From Areca catechu (Eukaryota > Streptophyta > Magnoliopsida > Arecales > Arecaceae): DNA of 64,000 nucleotides. Both the position numbers and the translations under genes were made by a program. Where the stretch lies: positions 31,034,918 to 31,098,917 of the forward strand of contig CM038042.1 in the NCBI GenBank assembly GCA_021397845.1, written 5' to 3'. Positions 45,967 to 56,579 of this stretch are shown one piece after another (positions within the stretch are counted from its first letter, which is position 1; each line of letters starts with the position of its first letter). The notes under the pieces are model-generated. The model was given only the letters and a program-made list of their open reading frames with translations. It did not search any database and was not told where the DNA came from.

Positions 45967-46465
45967 TGATGAGGACATCAGATCAGACATAGACTTCAAG
46001 CTTCAATTTGTTCTCTAAATCATGTGTAGGTCAATTTTTGCTAAGTCCTGTAACAAAGTTCATTAATTGAGTCCTGTAATAAGTTGAGGCAAGAAGTCTA
46101 ATTGAGTCTAGTGAATCCCTTGTCTCAACCTCATAAGTCCCTTAAGTCCTGTTACTTGAGTCCATTTGTAAGTTGAGTGAGTCCAGTTGTCCAAGTTTAG
46201 TGAGTTTACTTGAGTCCTGTAATTTTCAAATACAAGAGAAGAGAATTCCCAGATCAGGAGTTTATCAGGCCTCACACAGGAGCTGGAGACCTTGCATCTA
46301 CGCCCTGCTCAAGCCACCCTGGGCCTCTCATGTTGCCCAAGCCCATGCGACCTACATATTGGAAGATACTAGGCACCCCATGGAATATTCCTTCTTCCAA
46401 GCACCCTAGCCCAGAAGCCTATCAGGAGTTGGCACCCCAGATTGAGCCCACAAGCCCAGGCACCC

Positions 46466-46555
46466 TAAGAGAAGACCAGGTCAAAGGAGAATATTCTTTC
46501 CCAAGTCAATTAAGAGAAGACCAGGTCAAAGGAGAATATTCTTTTCCAAGTCAAT
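46466..46555 (+). repeat. 45-bp tandem duplication in gypsy G LTR
   Basis: Two nearly identical 45-bp units, beginning TAAGAGAAGACCAGGTC, about 115 bp upstream of the TATA box. Confidence 0.88.
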
Positions 46556-46670
46556 TAGGAAGTGTAGTTTTATTCAAATTTTGTAATCCTCTTCCTAATC
46601 AAACTATGTAATCCTTTTTCCAATCAAATTTTATACTCCAATCCTAACAAGGAGAGGACCTGGGTGAGCC

Positions 46671-46700
46671 TATAAATACCCACCCCCTCCCCCTCTTGTA
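46671..46700 (+). promoter_or_regulatory. Core promoter of gypsy G LTR
   Basis: TATAAATA followed 22 bp later by CTCTTGTA, then CATGAATTAAAAC about 20 bp further; same layout as in the other gypsy LTRs. Confidence 0.65.
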
Positions 46701-47438
46701 AAATAATCTCTTTTCATGAATTAAAACTTTAGTGAATTTTTCTTGTGACAACTTATGTTCTTTGGAAGTGTGTGTGAGACTTGTTCTTTTTTCTTCTTAC
46801 TAAACCCTAGCCATTGTCCATCCAAGAAAGAGCCCTAAGACGCCCACCATCAGTCCTCTCCAAGATCCAGATGCTGAAAGCTTCTTCCAAGGCTGCCAAC
46901 CCCTGCAACTCCATCTTCCAATCATCCTTCAACCCGATCTCCAGTTTCTTATTTTTCCCTTCTTGCTTGCCTCTAACCTTTGACGTTTTCAGGATCCCTC
47001 CAGTGCTATGTTCCTTGGATGAATTCTTCTTTGCCCTCGAATGAAGCTAATAAAAAGTCGACGAATTCATGGAAAAGTGACCGGATCATCCAGGTGCTGA
47101 TCTGAGCGGAGTAATCTCTACTGCAGCAACTAGAAATCATTGCCTGGTATGTTAAACCTAATTTCCATCTCTTTTTATCTGATTTCTTGAAGTTGAACAT
47201 GTTCTTAATTGGCCTTCTTAGACCTAGGATCCTGATTTTCTTTTTTTCTTTGATTGATCTAGCATGTGGGTAGGATGCTAATTGATACAGGATAACCCTA
47301 ACCAAATCTAGGCTGGTTTTGGGAATCAAAACCATAAAAAAAATCCTAAAATATTTGCTTGCTTTAATATGATTTTCTTTTTATTCATCCCTTGCATATC
47401 ATCCTGCATCATATTAGAATTCCATCCCTCATCAATTT

Positions 47439-47450
47439 TGGTATCAGAGC
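47439..47450 (+). other. Gypsy G primer binding site
   Basis: TGGTATCAGAGC, 4 bp (ATTT) after the LTR end, the same spacing as PBS2 of gypsy A. Confidence 0.92.
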
Positions 47451-48486
47451 AGGATTAGGGCATGTTCTTGCATCTTAGTTTAGATTTCTGCATCCTAAAT
47501 TCTACATGACCCCTCAAAACATAGGACTGTTTTCCCCATCAAACATTTTTATATTTTTCTGATTTTCATGGTGAGTATCCTATGTTTTTTCCTATGTTTT
47601 CCTGTTATTTTTGTGGAATTTCTCAGGTCCTAAAATATACAAAACAATAGTAAAAATAAAACCCTAACAAAAATCTGCATCTTGTCATCTGCATTAGGGG
47701 TCTGAGTCTCTATCTGATTCACCATCTTAGGTATTTTATTTTTCTTTGAAATTTGCATAATGTCATCTCTATTGAGTCCTCTATTTTACTGATATTTTTA
47801 TCATATTTTACAAAACCAGAAATTACAAAAATAATCGGCATCCTAGAAACCCTAACCGGAAATCTATTTTTTCCTGCACCCAATTAGAAACCCTAGGTTT
47901 GGCATTATCATAACATTTTTGTTTTGCATGAAATTTGGTAGGAAGCATTCCCACATGTCAATCTATATTTTTTAGATTTTTTATAATTTTTCTGCATTTA
48001 TATCCATGCTAATTTCTGCATCAAATCTGAAAAAAAAATTTAATTTCTGCTAATTCTGCATACTTAACTTGACCTAACCTAATCAACTACCAAACCCCTC
48101 CCAACCCAAGCCAAATTTTGTTTGATAACTTAACCAACTTAAATTTAATTTTCCACCTCATAAAAAGATAAAAAAATTATTTTTTGTTTTGTTTTTAGAC
48201 TGTAACAGGTTCATCAATTGTACATCATATCATTAAACTAATCTTAAGGGCAATTTTACTCTGTCAGATCAGGGCAGGATTTCATCACCTGTCCTGGGCC
48301 TAAAATAACAACCCAGCATCAGAACCCAAGCCTTAATTAAAATTAACTAGCAACCTAATAGCTTAGGGACACCAACAAGTAGGGTCCGAGTCTAGTAAGG
48401 AAACTAGTGCACCCAACCCATCACCTATTAGTGAAAGCTGGTGTCTAAGGCTAGATGTCCAGAGACAAATGCCCTAAGTAGACTGG
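47451..48486 (+). other. Gypsy G leader, truncated by gypsy F
   Basis: About 1 kb, AT-rich, non-coding, collinear with the reverse of the F leader (62720-63565). It ends just after the TGGTGTCTAAGGC element (48435-48454). ACTGG (48482-48486) is the predicted target duplication of F. Confidence 0.8.
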
Positions 48487-48700
48487 TGATGCAAGACAAA
48501 CCTAGGACTGATGAAAAATAGTAAATCAAATTTTTTAATATTTTTTTTAGACATTAATTAAGTGGCTAAAGACCCGAAAATAAGAATGAATTAGTAGAAA
48601 GACTAGAAATGCTAGAAACTAATATACCCGCAAGATAACTCATCCAGAATAATCAATTCCAGGACCCGAGAATTGAGAAACTCCCAGCTTAAGATAGCAT
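48487..48700 (-). repeat. Gypsy F 3' LTR, piece 1 (LTR end)
   Basis: It begins TGATGCAAGAC, the reverse of the LTR end, and matches 63586-63798 of the F 5' LTR. It is cut after AGCAT (48696-48700) by copia K. Confidence 0.85.
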
Positions 48701-51279
48701 TGATAGAAAAATGCCCTAAGAGCCAATCATTATAAAGGCCTTTTTTTGTATTCTTCCAACTCTTGTATGATATTATATATTAATAAAGGCATCTATTTTT
48801 CATCATATACTGTTGTGTCTTATTTATGATTATGATGAACCCCATAGATTAGAGCAATGGAATTAGGATTATGATGAAGTTCATAACAGTGAGACCTAAT
48901 TTTCTATAAACCCTAATCTAAAATGTTCCTAGTCATTGGACCATTTATTCGGGGATCAATGAATCCGGTAAGACTAGCTTATCCTATGTATGCTCAGATG
49001 ATGAGAGTGGTTGGTCTCATAATCACTTGTGTAGAGTCACTAATACAAAGATAAGGGTGCTCATTAGGGTATGAGTACACTGAACTGATCCGTACCAGGG
49101 CTATCTTATGGAAGTCTTACTACTTGTCAAAAGATAGATCCCTGAGTAGGAGTGTGCATGTGATCTTTAAACCTGAGGTCACCATAGTTCCTTGTGCACA
49201 CTAAGCCATATTTTGGTTCATACTCATTCATTCCATTTCGACATATACGGGGTGTTCTGGGTATGGTGGAAGGTGTATGGAGGATATGAGTGGAACAACA
49301 AGGAATCGATCATTCATAGTAAGAGGAATTGTTATCCTATGCAATCTCTTCGATGAGTGACTTAAGGAGCCTTTGATCAAAGCAGGATTAGATTGGTGGA
49401 ATCTAATCAGTCATCAGCTGAGTTCTCACTATCGAGTTGAGATTTGATATGACTAAGTGTTAGGGTTTGACATCTATCAATACCTATCACTTAATCGGGA
49501 TAATGGGAGATTGAAAGATTGAATTGCATAGTAATTTACTATTGAAGGGTATTTTGATAATTTCTACTAAATTCCTAATCTTCCGGGTAGGCATGACACC
49601 TTGCTAGATGTCAATCTTGTCTTGTAGGTATTCATGAACCAATTGGATTGGTTTTATGAGTCAATTCGATGGATGGTTCGAATTGGATAATTAGATGAGC
49701 TAGTTTGACCTAATTAGGTCAATCGGGTTCGATTGGATCGAATCGGCTCAAACCAAAATCTATTGCTGGCCAGATGTGGAATCCAATGGATCACACACAC
49801 TAGATAATTGGACAAGAAATTCATTCATGATCTAATTAGGGTCATAGAATTCTAATTGGTTAGCTAGGTGACACACTAGCATGTATAGGCTAACCTAATT
49901 CTTAAACCCAATTGGATTGGTTCCGGTTGCTTGCTAAATGGACTAACCAATTTATGGGAGACCTAAATTGGGTTATGTTCTAAGTAGGATGAATTTATCA
50001 GATTTTATCTAATATTCTTTGGAGGTTTAATCTCAGAATTATGAAGAGTCCCTAAGGCATAGGACTCTTGGTGCCTAAATGACATGTTGTTATTCAAAAG
50101 GGCCTAGAAGGGTCTATAGTTCTTTGATCAAAAAAATTTTTATATGGTCAGAAAGAATATTTAATGCCCTGTCATTTGACACCCATATTTCATATACTTT
50201 GATTTTGTCAAAGGTAGCATATGGCATGGAAAAAGGTTGACCGAATTATGAAGAGAAGTGACTCTTCATTTGGCGCGCAGAAAGGACCAAGAGTCCTTCT
50301 GCAGATGAGTTTCTTCTATTGATTGGACTTCTTCTAATCTTTATCTTTATCTCCACACCCTTTCATGAAAAATTTGACTGGTCAATGATTTTTGAATTGG
50401 CGTGAAGAAGGAAAGGATGAATGGCGCACATGAAAGGTTGCGACTTTTCATGAGAGGGCACACAGTTTGAAGCAGAGTCCTTTTGCTTTCAGATCTCTTT
50501 GATTTTCTCTAACTTTTGAGAAATGAGAAGATGCCTCTTGTCTCTTCCAGAGACCGGTACATGCCATGTGGCATGAGAAGGTTTCATTTGGACATGAAGA
50601 GATGTCAGATAAGACTCCTGAATCCTAAAGAGTCTTATCAGATATGAAGAAACATATATGATAAGAGATTTTGGGATCTGTTTCACGCCCCTTAAAAAAC
50701 TATTTAAAGGGTGTACGGTGGAATGAGAATATATTCATTCAGTCATCTGAAATAGGAGTCTAGATTCTACCGTATTATCCATTTGAGTTTTTCTCTCTCC
50801 CTCTTCCTTTCTTTAAGACAAGACTTGTCTTGTTAAGACAATGTCTTTTCTATTAGGACAAGGCTTTGTTTTAGGACATAAGCCTAAGGGGTCCTAAAGG
50901 AGAGTTGTCTTAAAATCAAGAGTGGTTTAGAAGAGTGTCCAAAGAGTCTTATAGTGGGATAGTGAGTCCTATAAAGGCCAAAGTCTAAAAGGCTGTCGAA
51001 AGAGACCTACCCGGGCAAGCAACTTCAAGAAGGAGTTCTTTCTTGTTTCAAATCTTGTGTGGATCACCGTTGGAGGACTTACACTTGTGAGTCTAGTGGA
51101 AGAAGTGGAATATAGCACCCCAGGTATGTTTCATTAACCTTTTTTTATAATATATTAGTTGTAATCGAATAAGGGATCTTGGGAATTAGGGTTTCTAACT
51201 GATAAAGTGTTATCTTTATGCATGAAATTTTATAATTTAGTCTTACTAAGTTGCATAATGATCTCCTTGAAACCCAACA
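48701..51279 (+). repeat. Copia K 5' LTR (2.58 kb)
   Basis: It starts TGATAGAAAAATG and ends AACCCAACA, 2579 bp, long for a copia element. It is highly similar to 56580-59155. TATTTAAA at 50701 marks the promoter; AAGACAAGACTTGTCTT near 50815 forms a perfect short hairpin ~115 bp downstream. AGCAT before and AGTGT after the element fit a target duplication with two transitions. Confidence 0.92.
50701..50708 (+). promoter_or_regulatory. TATA box of copia K 5' LTR
   Basis: TATTTAAA in an otherwise purine-rich context, repeated at 58577-58584 in the 3' LTR. No CTCTTGTA motif follows, unlike the gypsy LTRs. Confidence 0.6.
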
Positions 51280-51280
51280 G

Positions 51281-51292
51281 TGGTTTCAGAGC
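51281..51292 (+). other. Copia K primer binding site
   Basis: TGGTTTCAGAGC, one base after the LTR; one mismatch (T for A) to the initiator-Met tRNA complement. Confidence 0.85.
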
Positions 51293-51899
51293 TACCCTTA
51301 GTTTATTTCAACTATTTGTCATTTGTAATAAAGTGATCCTCCCAAGATTATGATTCAATGCATATTAGGGATCATATGTTTGGTCTCTACTTTATTATGA
51401 AAAATAGCATGTTATTATTTTATGCATATTGTAGATCAAATGCATCGTTATAACATGTTTTATCCTAATAGCTATTTAGGATTGGATTAGTCAGCGAGGT
51501 ATTTGAAATATCATGCTATGATATGATTGCTATGTACATCATGCAATGTAATGCATATGCTAGATTGATATGCCTTATGCTAGTCACTAGTTAGGGTTTT
51601 TTAACACTTAAACCCTAATCTTTAAAATATGTCAAGATTTTTTTTTAGTCACATTTTGAAATAAGGTTGTCCTTACATAATGGTGGATATTTGTTATGTT
51701 GTAATGTTGTCCTAGAATGATGACACACCTAGCATATATTTTGCATCATATTATATAGTATGGTTTTCTATTATAAGTACATTATGATATGTTAAATAGT
51801 ATTAGAATGTGTTTGAGACCATCAAAGCCCTCATTAAAAATCATATTTAGTCTTAGTATCAAATTAATCATGATGCAGAACCAATTAGGGTTTGATCAG

Positions 51900-52044
51900 C
51901 CAATTGGTGTCTAGGCAAGTGGTTCTGGAAAGGTAAAGGGATTGAGATTTATTAATTGGTTCTATTGTCTGACCTGGCCAATTTAATTGGTGTCCAAGGA
52001 AAGCAACGGGGGGACCCCCTCACCCCTTCCACTTACCTAGCCAA
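51900..52044 (+). promoter_or_regulatory. Conserved leader motif in copia K, long-range and local forms
   Basis: TTGGTGTCTAGGCAAGTGG (51904-51922) can pair with CCACTTACCTAGCCAA (52029-52044): TTGG with CCAA, CTAGG with CCTAG, AAGTGG with CCACTT, leaving TGT bulged. Between them lies a local hairpin CCTGGCCAATT-T-AATTGG-TGT-CCAAGG (51973-51999) with the same bulge. Confidence 0.55.
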
Positions 52045-52137
52045 TTTGATCATATCTAAACCTTAACTTGATAATGCTAATTGATTATGTATACTATAAT
52101 TTGCCTTCCTTCATGCTAAGCCAAATTAATATCAAAA

Positions 52138-52462
52138 CTATAGTAGGTTTGTTGTGTAATACAAGATCTACTCTAGGGTTTGATATGAAATTTGTATTGG
52201 TGCACTTAGTGCTTTATGGCAGGGTTGAAATTGTTGCTTTGTTGTGTAACACAAGGGCAACAATCTTCAATTATAGCTATATAGAAATGAAGGGTTTGAC
52301 TAAACTAAGACATTATAGTTTGTTGTGTAACACAAGACTATAAGTATCTTAGAGGCAAAGATAATTGTTGAGAATTGCATAGGATGCAATTATAAAGTAA
52401 GTCCTACCTTTGAACTTATTAGTGTTTGTTGTGTAACACAAGAAACTAATGAGGAATTAGGA
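52138..52462 (+). repeat. Four hairpins with core TTGTTGTGTAAYACAAG in copia K leader
   Basis: The 17-nt core occurs at 52149, 52239, 52320 and 52426. Each core is flanked by arms that differ between copies but are complementary within a copy: 52138-52176, 52227-52268, 52305-52352 and 52415-52453 (outer CCTA/TAGG pairing extends the last to 52403-52462). The apex is TTGTG-TAA-CACAA. Function unknown; an RNA structure in the genomic transcript is the simplest reading. Confidence 0.7.
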
Positions 52463-52640
52463 TCTCAACTCCACTAAGGAAACCAGGAAGGCTTCTCGTT
52501 TACCATAAAATGAGGGTTATGGTATTTGAAGAAAATAGTGGGAGACATAATAAGATAGTAAGTCCTTATCTAGTTATAAATGCCATTCTTGAGTGGTCTG
52601 CTGATATTGTTCTTTAATTAAATGTAGGATATTTATATTT

Positions 52641-53471
52641 ATGGCTTCAAACTTATCACTAAGGGGCATCTTGGATACCAATAAGTTAACCGGTCCAAAT
52701 TATGTGGATTGGTTGAGGAACCTGAGAATCGTATTAACTCAGGAGAAGCTTTCCTATATTCTTAATTCTCCGGATCCTGAGGTGATTGGAGAGGATGCTT
52801 CAAAAGAGGAAAGGGCCACACATCAAATATGGCTAAATGATAGTATGACTGTCAGGTGCATCATGTTGGCTTCTATGAGCAACGAGCTCCAGAGGCAACA
52901 TGAAGATCTGGAATCTCAATCCATATTGCTCAATTTAAAAGAGCTTTATGGAGAGCAAAGTAAGGTTGCCCGATACGAGATATCGAAGTAGTTGTTCCGA
53001 GCAAAGATGAGTGAAGGTTCACCTGTGCAAACCCATGTGCTGAAAATGATTGACTTAATCACTCGATTGGGTCAATTAGGGTTTGTGATGGATAGTGAAC
53101 TTGATCAGGACTTGATCCTACAGTCACTCCCAGATTCCTTCTCTCAGTTTGTTCTTAACTACCATATGAACAAATTGAATACCACTTTGCCAGAGCTGCT
53201 TAACATGCTTAAGACTGCTGAGAGCCACTCTAAAGGAGATAAGGCTCATGTTCTTCTTGTTAATGGAAGAAAGAAATAGGCAAGGAAAAAGGGTATGAAA
53301 AAAAAGTTTAACTTTAAGAAGAGCATCCAGAAGAAAAATAAGAAAGCTAAGAAGGATGATGGAGCCTGTTTCCATTGCAGCAAGACTGGGCATTGGAAGA
53401 AGAGTTGCAAGGTTTACCTTGTAAGTGTAAAGCAAGATGCAAGTGGAGCATCTAAAGGTTTGTACATGATA
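52641..53471 (+). pseudogene. Copia K gag, in one frame with two internal stops
   Basis: The ATG at 52641 opens MASNLSLRGILDTNKL with the copia gag core (YVDWLRNLRIVL; LWL-type QIWLNDSMTVRCIMLASM; YHMNKLNTTLPELLNMLK). TAG at 52989 and 53277 interrupt the frame. A Lys-rich stretch precedes the zinc knuckle CFHCSKTGHWKKSC (53367-53408). The phase is unbroken from 52641 into pol, as expected for a single gag-pol frame. Confidence 0.9.
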
Positions 53472-54776
53472 TAAACTAATTTATCATTGAGTGATTCTAT
53501 TTCTAATTCATGGGTATTAGATACCGCATGTGGATCTCATATATGCAATTCATTGCAGGGACTCCACAAAATTAGAAGATTGAAGAGGGGTGACTTTAAG
53601 CTGCATGGGACCAGTGGTGAAGCCATATATGCTGAAGCTGTGGGCACCTATCTTCTTTTATTACCTTCGGGTGATGTAATAAAGCTAGAAGAATGCTTCT
53701 ATGGACTTGATATTATTAGAAATATTATTTCTATCCCCTTGTTATTACAACAGGGATATGAAATAAGTGTAAAGAGTAGTGGCTGCTTTATTCTTTATAA
53801 TAATAAAATATTTGGACATGGATCTTTTATAAATGGTCTTCTAACTTTGCAACTCAATGATAATATTTTTCTTGTTGATGATAAGAAGAGAAAAAGAGAT
53901 AATGACAATGTCACATATCTCTGGCATTGCCGATTAGGTCATATTAGTGAGTCAAGAAAAAACAAGTTAGTCAAAGATAATTATTTTGACTCTAATGATT
54001 TCCAAATGTTAGAAACTTGTGAATCTTGTCTCAAAAGAAAAATGACTAAGTCTCCATTCACTGGACATGGAGAAAGAGCAACTGAATTGTTAGGTCTTAT
54101 ACATACTGATGTGTGTGGACCTATGTCAACACAGGCCAGAGGAGGATATTCTTATTTCATCACTTTTATTGATGATTTATCAAGGTTTGGTTATGTGTAT
54201 CTTATGAAACACAAGTCTGAAGCTTTTGATAGATTTAAAGAATATCAAAGTATGGTTGAAAAACAAACAAGACTTAGTATTAAAACTCTTCGTTCTGGTC
54301 GAGGAGGTGAATATTTGTCTAGTGAGTTTTTGAACCATCTCAAAGACAAAGGCATTATTTCTGTATGAACTCCTCCTTATACACCCCAGTTTAATGGAGT
54401 GGCAGAAAGGAGAAATCACACCTTATTAGATATGGTGAGGTCCATGATGAGCTTCATAGATCTTCCCATTTCCTTTTGGGGACATGTCCTGAAAACTGTT
54501 GCATATATATTAAATAGGGTTCCATCTAAGTCAGTAAGTAGCACTCCATATGAGTTATGGAATGGCAAGAGACCAAATCTTAAATACTTAAAGATTTGGG
54601 GTTGCCACGCTTATGTCAAGAACAATTACGGACATAAGTTAAGTGCTAGGGCTGACAAATATAGATTTGTTGGTTATCCAAAAGAGGGTGTTGGATACCT
54701 CTTTCATAATACTACTGAGCAAAAGATAATTGTCAGTAGGCATGCTACATTCTTGGAGCAAGAATTTATCCAATAA
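53472..54776 (+). pseudogene. Copia K pol: protease and integrase
   Basis: It follows a TAA at 53472. The protease site reads LDTACGSHICNSLQGL (DTA in place of DTG or DSG). Gag-pre-integrase: WHCRLGHI ... CESCLKRKMTKSPF (53920-54060). Integrase: HTDVCGPM, RGGYSYFITFIDDLSRFGYV (first Asp region, then the YFITFIDD strand), LRSGRGGEYLSSEF, and a TGA at 54366 in place of the Trp before TPPYTPQ; then NGVAERRNHTLLDMVRSMM. The 293-codon frame 53487-54368 is the longest copia frame in the window. Confidence 0.9.
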
Positions 54777-55865
54777 ATAAGTAATAATTCTTCACTTGAG
54801 TTATGTGAAGAACTGAACCAACAAACTAAAGAGCCTTCAAGAGATATTCCTCAACCAGAAGTTCTTGAGGATCAAGAATAGCCACAATACACACCTCCTC
54901 TCCGAAGGTCAGAGAGGGTGCGGGGAGCACCTCTTAGATATGGTTTTGTCATCAGAGATGATAATAAAGCCAGTATCATACAGATTGATGATCCTGTGAC
55001 CTATTCGGAAGCTGTTGAGAGTAGAGACTCTGACAAATGGCTAAGTGCCATGAAATCTGAAATGGACTCCATGTATTCCAATCAGGTTTGAATTTTGGTA
55101 GATCTACCTGAAGGAATTAACCCAATAGTGTATAAATGGGTCTTCAAGAAAAAGATTGGAGCAGATGGTCAAATTGAGACCTACAAGGCTAGACTGGTAG
55201 CAAAAGGTTTCAGACAAAAACATGGTATAGACTATGATAAAACTTTTTCTCTAGTAGCCATGCTCAAGTCCATTCGGATAATGCTTGCCATAGCAGCATA
55301 CCATGACTATGAGATCTAGCAGATGGATGTAAAGACTGCTTTCCTCAATGGAAACCTTGAGGAATAAGTCTATATGTCATAGCCAGAGGGTTTTGTCTCA
55401 AGTGGGAGACCAAATCAGGTATGCAAATTAAAGAAGTCTATTTATGGACTTAAGCAAGCATCGAGGAGTTGGAACATCTGTTTTGATGAAACAATTAAAG
55501 GATTTAGTTTTATCAAAAATGTGGATGAACCATGTGTATATAAGAAGATAAGTGGGAGTGCACTTGTTTTCTTGGTTTTGTATGTGGATGACATACTGAT
55601 CATTGGGAATGATATCCCAATGTTGCAATCGGTTAAGACTTGACTATCATTAAAGTTTTTCATGAAGGATTTGGGAGAAGCATCCTATATAATGGGTATA
55701 AGGATCTATAGAGATAGATCCAAGAGGATGCTAGGCTTTTACCAATCCAGGTACATTGACTTAGTGTTTATGAGATTCAACATGGATGGAAGTAAGAAAA
55801 GTTACTTGCCAATGAGTCAAGGCATACATCTCTCTAAAAATATGTATCCTAAGACATCAGAATAA
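54777..55865 (+). pseudogene. Copia K pol: linker and reverse transcriptase
   Basis: Still in the gag phase. Linker with RRSERVRGAPLRYGF; RT from about 55000 (KWLSAMKSEMDSM; YKWVFKKKIGADGQIETYKARLVAKGF; DYDKTFSLVAMLKSIR; MDVKTAFLNGNLEE). Catalytic YVDDILI at 55581-55601. Stops at 54879, 55089, 55317, 55365, 55380 and 55641. The first frameshift of the whole polyprotein comes only near 55863. Confidence 0.9.
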
Positions 55866-56565
55866 GAGAGAGGATGACTAAGATTCCTTATGTTTCGACT
55901 GTAGGATCAATTATGTATGCTATGTTATGTACCAGACCTGATGTTGCTTATGCCTTAGGCATAGTGAGCAGATTTCAGGCAGATCCAAGAGAAGATCATT
56001 AGAAAGCTGTGAAAAATATTCTTAAGTACCTTAGAAGGACTAAAGATATTTTTCTAGTATATGGAGGATCTGAGTTGAGATTAGAAGGCTATATAGATTC
56101 TAGTTTTCAATCAGATCCAGATGATAGAAAATCCATGTCGGGGTATGTCTTCACCCAGAATGGTGGTGCAGTGAGTTGGAAAAGTATAAAACAGCCAACA
56201 GTAGCTGACTCAATCACTGAGGTAGAGTACATAGCTACAAGTGAAGCCGCAAAGAAAGCTATCTAGATGAAGAAATTCATCATTAAATTGGGCATGGTTC
56301 CTGATATACAATAGCTAGTGCCATTGTACTTGATAACACTGGAGCTGTTGCACAAGCCAAGGAACCAAGGTCTCATCACAAGTCCCAGCACATTCTATGA
56401 TGGTTCCATCTCGTTCGAGAGATAATAGAAAGACAAGATGTTGTCATTAATCGAGTAGATACAAAGAACAATATAGCAGACCCATTCACTAAAGCATTAC
56501 CTAAGCAACAGTTAGATCGCCACTTGGATGGTATAGGAATAAAGTACAAGGATGATTGGCTTTAG
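55866..56565 (+). pseudogene. Copia K pol: RNase H
   Basis: After the frameshift the RT end (YVLCYVP-type TRPDVAYALGIVSRFQ region, 55915-55980) and RNase H continue in another frame: 56009-56266 covers YIDSSFQSDPDDRKSMSGYV and SITEVEYIATSEAAKKAI. A TAG follows the latter. The last ~290 bp are degraded, with THSLKHYLSN-like sequence near 56480. Confidence 0.85.
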
Positions 56566-56579
56566 TGCAAGTGGGAGTT
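56566..56579 (+). other. Copia K polypurine tract
   Basis: TGCAAGTGGGAGTT immediately before the 3' LTR (TGATAGAAAAG). Confidence 0.75.

Larger units (their letters stand above)
45967..47434 (+). repeat. Gypsy G 5' LTR
   Basis: It starts TGATGAGGACATCAG and ends CCTCATCA, perfect 8-bp inverted termini, 1468 bp. TATAAATA at 46671-46678 and CTCTTGTAA at 46693 mark the promoter. Two 45-bp tandem units (46466-46510 and 46511-46555) lie upstream of it. The region holds no supported gene. Confidence 0.9.
51293..52640 (+). other. Copia K untranslated leader
   Basis: 1.35 kb, non-coding. From 51900 to 52045 it holds three copies of leader-hairpin arms. From 52138 to 52462 it holds four hairpins with a common core. 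The end (CCCACTATTTTCTTCAAA in reverse sense) resembles the pre-gag segment of the C leaders. Confidence 0.75.

Noticed and set aside
52149..52442. Four evenly spaced palindromic repeats that resemble a small CRISPR array
   Set aside because: This is plant DNA inside a copia leader, spacing is uneven (90, 81, 106), the 'spacers' are complementary to each other across the core, and no cas gene is present.
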